Shown: piece by piece, positions 5,450 through 8,069 of the stretch
Layout: each line of letters opens with the position of its first letter
Position numbering within the stretch: position 1 is the stretch's first letter
Source of the DNA: Lachnospiraceae bacterium UBA7589
Lineage (GTDB): Bacteria; Bacillota; Clostridia; Lachnospirales; Lachnospiraceae
Assembly: GCA_002476495.1 (NCBI GenBank)
Contig: DLKL01000029.1
Coordinates: 1-8,069, forward strand
Reading direction: 5' to 3'
Length of the DNA stretch: 8,069 bases
The notes under the pieces: generated by a model
The model's input: only the letters and a program-made list of their open reading frames with translations
What the model was told of the DNA's origin: nothing
Database searches by the model: none
Position numbers and translations under genes: made by a program

Positions 5450-6619
5450 TTAAAAACAATCATTCAAAATCTTTTCAATCTCTTCCTTATCAAGTACTTT
5501 ATATCCGCTTGGAAGAATAAGTGTACCCCTTACTAAATCAGGAAGCATTTCTTTTGTTGCACCGAGTTCTGTGATATTCATGATAAGTCCAAGCTCTTTC
5601 ATCCAGTTTTCCATTGCTGCAAGTCCTTCTAATGCCACCTCTTCATCCGTCTTTCCGTTTGCATCTACATTCCATACATTTTTCGCAAAGCGAACAAATT
5701 TTTTCAAGCCATAAGGCATAATATATTTATAATATGGCAAAGATACTGCAGCCAATGTCATGCCATGAGTAGCATCAGTGCATGCTCCAACTGACTGTCC
5801 AAGCATATGTACCATCCAGTCTGTAGCTTTACCCTTGGCAACTAAAGTATTCAGGGCCCATGTAGCAGTCCACATAATATTACTTCTTGCCTCATAATCA
5901 TCCGGATTCTGATTTGCAATACGACTTGAATGGATAACTGATTTCATCAAACCTTCACTGATATAATCGCTGGTATTGTCATCTTCTCCAGAAAAGTACT
6001 GCTCACAAATGTGATTGAAAATATCATAAATACCTGATACCATCTGATATTTGGGAAGTGTCATGGTATATCTTGGATTTAAAATAGAAAATCTTGGCAT
6101 AATCTTTTCATCCGCAAAAACGTGTCCTATCTTCAGCTTTTCCTTATGATTGGTGATAACAGAACCTGCATTCATTTCAGAACCTGTACCAACCATAGTA
6201 AGAACACATCCTACCGGGATAATCTCACATGTTGGTTCATCAAACTTAATATAGTATTTCTGCCATGGATCCTCGTCACAATTAACAGATACAGACACGG
6301 CCTTTGCGTAATCACAAACAGAGCCGCCACCCACTGCCAAAAGTAAATCTGCATGATGATTTCCGGCAATCTCTACACCCTCATACAGCTTCTCGATAGT
6401 AGGATTCGGCATAACTCCGGCAATTTCAGCTACATCCTTTCCCTCTGCTTTAAGAATTTCTACTACTTCATCATAGATTCCATTTTTCTTGATAGAACCA
6501 CCGCCATAAATCAAAACAACATTTTTTCCATACTTCTTAAGCTCTGTGCTTAAGTTGGAAAGTGCATCTTCACCAAAATACAACTTTGTTGGGTTACAAT
6601 ATGAAAAATTTCCTAACAT
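5450..6619 (-). CDS. Iron-containing alcohol dehydrogenase (YqhD/BdhA type)
   Basis: This 389-residue protein matches the usual length of NADPH-dependent YqhD-type group III alcohol dehydrogenases, which reduce aldehydes to alcohols in the cytoplasm. The nucleotide-binding loops are visible as YGGGS (38-42), VGGGSVCDYAK (96-106) and GTGSE (144-148). The four metal ligands are Asp199 and His203 (YDIFNHICEQYF), His271 (WMVHMLGQ) and His285 (DATHGMTLA), equivalent to Asp194, His198, His267 and His281 of E. coli YqhD. The ATG at 6619 is preceded by AAGGAG. It is divergent from an AdhR-like MerR regulator and reads from a 19-bp-spacer promoter between them, so induction by reactive aldehydes is likely. 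A truncated flavodoxin gene follows. The physiological substrate (butyraldehyde, methylglyoxal or other) cannot be read from the sequence. Confidence 0.95.
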   Translation of the reverse strand: MLGNFSYCNPTKLYFGEDALSNLSTELKKYGKNVVLIYGGGSIKKNGIYDEVVEILKAEGKDVAEIAGVMPNPTIEKLYEGVEIAGNHHADLLLAVGGGSVCDYAKAVSVSVNCDEDPWQKYYIKFDEPTCEIIPVGCVLTMVGTGSEMNAGSVITNHKEKLKIGHVFADEKIMPRFSILNPRYTMTLPKYQMVSGIYDIFNHICEQYFSGEDDNTSDYISEGLMKSVIHSSRIANQNPDDYEARSNIMWTATWALNTLVAKGKATDWMVHMLGQSVGACTDATHGMTLAAVSLPYYKYIMPYGLKKFVRFAKNVWNVDANGKTDEEVALEGLAAMENWMKELGLIMNITELGATKEMLPDLVRGTLILPSGYKVLDKEEIEKILNDCF

Positions 6620-6670
6620 AATCTACTCCTTTTGCTTTACATCAATCTAATAATTTGATACTATAAATAT

Positions 6671-6701
6671 ATCATACAACCTAAACTTAACTTTAGGTCA
6701 A
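6671..6701 (-). promoter_or_regulatory. MerR-type 19-bp-spacer promoter of the alcohol dehydrogenase gene
   Basis: On the minus strand TTGACC (6696-6701) and TATGAT (6671-6676) are good hexamers separated by 19 bases instead of the usual 17. This over-long spacer is the hallmark of promoters that MerR-family activators twist into an active shape. The start of the dehydrogenase gene is about 50 bases downstream. Confidence 0.82.
6679..6698. promoter_or_regulatory. MerR-family operator
   Basis: ACCTAAA-CTTAAC-TTTAGGT is a perfect seven-base inverted repeat with a six-base centre. It occupies the long spacer and overlaps the -35 box, the position used by MerR-type activators. The regulator gene begins 30 bases to the right on the other strand, so the protein may also control its own expression. 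Confidence 0.82.
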
Positions 6702-6728
6702 GTGAAAATTATGTGAAGGAGGTATTCT

Positions 6729-7166
6729 ATGTACACAATTGGTCAGGTATCCGAGATATTTCATCTCCCAATTTCTACTTTAAGATATTACGACAAAGAA
6801 GGTTTATTCCCTCATCTTGAAAGAAAAGGCAACATCCGCTATTTCAGTGAAGATGACTTGGAAACCATCCGCATTATCGAATGCCTCAAAGCATCCGGCC
6901 TTGAAATAAAAGATATAAAACAGTTTATTGATTGGGTATCTGAAGGAGCTACAAGTTATGAAAAGCGAAAAAATTTGTTTGAATCTCGAAAATCCGCTGT
7001 TGAAGCTGAAATCAAACAGCTAGAAAAAACACTCGCCCTACTCAAATTCAAGTGCTGGTACTATGAAACAGCTATAGCTGATGGTAATGAAGATAACCTC
7101 AATGCCATGCTACCTGATAAACTTCCCACAGGAATCCAGGAATTATATAATAGAGCTCACAAATAA
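6729..7166 (+). CDS. AdhR-like MerR-family transcriptional regulator
   Basis: This 145-residue protein has an N-terminal MerR winged helix at 1-70 (MYTIGQVSEIFHLPISTLRYYDKEGL, then IRYFSEDDL). A long dimerisation coiled coil follows at about 75-110, with a short C-terminal tail. A single cysteine at residue 52 lies in IRIIECLKASGLEIKD. In B. subtilis AdhR the conserved Cys52 is alkylated by formaldehyde or methylglyoxal and switches on an alcohol dehydrogenase gene, so the residue number and the regulated gene both match. A second cysteine lies in KFKCWYYE. The start is supported by GAAGGAGG seven bases upstream. It is divergent from the dehydrogenase, sharing the operator at 6679-6698. A role in aldehyde sensing is well supported by family and context, but the inducer is inferred. 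Confidence 0.92.
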   Translation: MYTIGQVSEIFHLPISTLRYYDKEGLFPHLERKGNIRYFSEDDLETIRIIECLKASGLEIKDIKQFIDWVSEGATSYEKRKNLFESRKSAVEAEIKQLEKTLALLKFKCWYYETAIADGNEDNLNAMLPDKLPTGIQELYNRAHK

Positions 7167-7200
7167 AAATTGCCAGACAATAAACCTGACAATTTTCTTG
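7166..7200 (+). terminator. Terminator of the MerR regulator gene
   Basis: The sequence AAAATTG-C-CAG (7166-7176), a nine-base loop, and CTG-A-CAATTTT (7186-7196) form a stem of ten pairs with one mismatch, ending in four T residues. It begins at the last base of the stop codon. The A-run on the left would let it work on the other strand as well. Confidence 0.72.
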
Positions 7201-7262
7201 TGTTTGTTCTCAACTTTCCTTTATTTTCGGGCATCCCAGCCCATCAACATCTATGTATTTTA

Positions 7263-7312
7263 CACTTTTCCCTTATTATTTCCCTTGTGAGGAATCTATA
7301 AGGGAAAAAGTG
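7263..7312. repeat. Repeat A: CCCTTRT repeat with long hairpin potential
   Basis: Three CCCTTRT elements occur: CCCTTAT at 7270-7276, CCCTTGT at 7282-7288, and an inverted one, ATAAGGG, at 7298-7304. The outer pair extends into a long hairpin (CACTTTTCCCTTAT with ATAAGGGAAAAAGTG, one extra A) followed by six T residues, so it could also end plus-strand transcripts. A relative lies at 7871-7911 with the same 12-bp step between its first two elements. The two share the core TTTCCCTTRTGAGGA. Arrays of short repeated sites like this are typical of recombinase attachment or arm-binding sites, but that role is inferred. Confidence 0.6.
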
Positions 7313-7354
7313 TTTTTTCGTCTTAATCGTTCCCTGCTACTTTATCCAAAAGTC

Positions 7355-7540
7355 TTACTGAATTTCTCTTGGCTTCTGAAACTGTTCGTGGGTAATGGTC
7401 TTTGTCTGTGACACATCCTCATCACCCGTACCAAACAAATCTACTTCCTGCGTCGGTCTTCTGATTACTACATACTGCATAGGATTGAAACTGATATACT
7501 GCTTTGGAAACACCGCATACCGGAAAGCCCTCTGTAACAG
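7355..7540 (-). pseudogene. Probable tyrosine recombinase fragment (core-binding domain)
   Basis: A 61-codon frame without start codon reads LLQRAFRYAVFPKQYISFNP, then MQYVVIRRPTQEVDLF, and ends THEQFQKPREIQ. The pattern of an amphipathic helix with RYAV, a short loop, NP-x-x-YV and then THEQF recalls the end of the SAM-like core-binding domain of phage integrases just before the catalytic domain. No catalytic residue is present. Upstream a TGA precedes it at once, and the DUF6061-like remnant lies directly next to it. The stretch downstream, 7200-7350, has no gene that I can support, although it contains the GC dyad GGGC-ATCCCA-GCCC at about 7227-7240. The family call is tentative. Confidence 0.45.
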
Positions 7541-7548
7541 TCATATCT

Positions 7549-7777
7549 TTACCATACTTCAAGGAAATCCTCTGCGTCAATCCATATCTGCATAGTCCCA
7601 TCAAGATATAACCTTGCATATTCCAATGGATTATCTATCGCAAGAGCATTCAATGCACACTCTGTATTAGTAGTAGTTATTAATCTTTCCTCAGTCAATT
7701 CTTAGAATATATCCGACATAAGTGCATATATCAATGTTGTTGTGGTAAATGTTATAATCTGCATATATGATGTTCAT
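7549..7777 (-). pseudogene. Small hypothetical protein (DUF6061-like), frameshifted
   Basis: An ATG at 7777, nine bases after AAAGGA, opens MNIIYADYNIYHNN, then IDICTYVGYILRID, and meets a TGA at 7691. In a second frame the sequence goes on as EERLITTTNTECALNALAID, then NPLEYARLYLDGTMQIWIDA, to a TAA at 7549. Loss of one base after GACTG, in what would be an Asp-Cys pair, joins the two frames into one protein of about 76 residues. This form, IIYA near the start and PLEYARLYLDG near the end, is what I remember of small DUF6061-type proteins found on mobile elements of gut Clostridia. Their function is unknown. The assignment is from memory and moderate in confidence; the frameshift itself is clear. 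Confidence 0.5.
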
Positions 7778-7870
7778 CCAATCAATCCTTTCTTGAAAAT
7801 GTATTATAAGCATTTCATCCAGTTTCAACTGCCATTTTCATAAATTGTTATAAGTTGTTACCAGATTTTC

Positions 7871-7911
7871 TTTCCCTTGTTTTTTCCCTTATGAGGATTT
7901 GTAAACAAGGG
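7871..7911. repeat. Repeat B: partner of the CCCTTRT repeat
   Basis: CCCTTGT at 7874-7880 and CCCTTAT at 7886-7892 are followed by an inverted ACAAGGG at 7905-7911. The layout copies the repeat at 7263-7312, with the same 12-bp step, but the two variants have changed places: here the outer pair is CCCTTGT/ACAAGGG and the middle is CCCTTAT. The outer arms therefore remain complementary in both copies. It could be the other end of a small element carrying the recombinase and DUF6061-like remnants. Confidence 0.6.
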
Positions 7912-7981
7912 CAGAACAATATAACACGATACAAGATGTAATGGAAAGGACACCAGTGAAAAGTTTAGTGTTTTCAAGGGT

Positions 7982-8010
7982 TTGACAAGATTTCTATAAC
8001 AAGATATAAT
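7982..8010 (+). promoter_or_regulatory. Perfect consensus promoter pointing out of the window
   Basis: TTGACA (7982-7987) and TATAAT (8005-8010) are both perfect consensus hexamers separated by exactly 17 bases. Transcription would start near 8017 and run off the right edge. Such a promoter should be strong unless repressed; TGAAAA-N8-TTTTCA just upstream (about 7953-7972) is the only dyad near it. Confidence 0.85.
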
Positions 8011-8023
8011 AGTAATTTATAAA

Positions 8024-8069
8024 ATGTACCTAAAGCAGGTGAAATCTCAATCGGAATTTGAGGAGGTAA
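8024..8069 (+). other. Leader or first codons of a gene beyond the right edge
   Basis: An ATG at 8024, only about seven bases after the predicted transcription start, opens a frame MYLKQVKSQSEFEEV that is still open at the edge. It has no ribosome binding site. A strong GAGGAGG at 8060-8066 suggests instead that the main gene starts a few bases beyond the window and that 8017-8069 is its leader. Both readings place a plus-strand gene right after the edge. Confidence 0.5.

Noticed and set aside
234..7540. One integrase gene split by insertion, with its 5' part at 7355-7540 and its 3' part at 234-722
   Set aside because: Both are on the minus strand in the right order, but the fragments seem to come from different recombinase families and the TGLRxGE segment is in neither. 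There are also several unrelated scars between them.
7395..7619. Overlapping open frames on both strands
   Set aside because: They cross the recombinase and DUF6061-like fragments in wrong frames. The minus-strand one joins parts of both and has no motif of its own.

Overview
The window looks like an accessory region from a low-GC Gram-positive anaerobe of the class Clostridia, most likely a gut Lachnospiraceae. Three things suggest this: AT-rich codons, strong AGGAGG-type ribosome binding sites with TTGACA/TATAAT promoters, and gene families typical of that group (Tn916-type integrase, Fic with an N-terminal helix-turn-helix, C39 bacteriocin-export peptidase, YqhD-type iron alcohol dehydrogenase with a MerR regulator). 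The taxon is inferred; no rRNA or other marker is present. Nearly all genes lie on the minus strand. The exceptions are the MerR regulator and whatever begins at the right edge.

Layout from left to right. (1) 1-230 holds the first 22 codons of an unidentified minus-strand gene, with a clear promoter and two tandem dyads, then the terminator of an integrase. (2) 234-1163 is a scar. The C-terminal catalytic part of a Tn916-like tyrosine recombinase is joined directly to the frameshifted N-terminal C39 peptidase domain of a bacteriocin ABC exporter. (3) 1167-2891 is a compact unit, transcribed in the order Fic protein, CPBP (CAAX-type) membrane protease, broken C39 exporter. Several dyads lie upstream of fic. 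(4) 3339-4881 is a well-preserved toxin-antitoxin operon: an MqsR-like toxin followed by an antitoxin that joins an MqsA-like zinc-finger/HTH part to a C-terminal Panacea (DUF4065/SocA) domain. It has a near-consensus promoter, an 18-bp perfect palindrome just downstream of the -10, and a terminator. (5) 4975-5438 is a second scar. A phage-type HNH endonuclease carries two in-frame TGA codons, both at expected cysteines, and is joined to the first ~19 codons of a flavodoxin/FMN-reductase-like gene. (6) 5450-7166 is an aldehyde-response module: an iron alcohol dehydrogenase divergent from an AdhR-like MerR regulator with Cys52, with a 19-bp-spacer promoter and embedded operator between them. 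(7) 7200-8069 has no intact gene. It holds two related 40-bp repeats about 600 bp apart that bracket fragments of a small hypothetical protein and a tyrosine recombinase, followed by a perfect consensus promoter pointing out of the window.

The region reads as a mosaic of decayed mobile elements among three functional-looking modules: the Fic/CPBP unit, the MqsR/MqsA-Panacea operon, and the alcohol dehydrogenase/MerR pair. The flavodoxin remnant directly downstream of the dehydrogenase suggests that prophage-derived DNA (HNH, possibly with the toxin-antitoxin operon) replaced the end of an older dehydrogenase-reductase operon. No single gene is wholly unknown. The best candidates for novelty are the MqsR/MqsA-Panacea fusion with its operator, the paired TGA-for-Cys codons in the HNH gene, and the two repeats with covarying arms.
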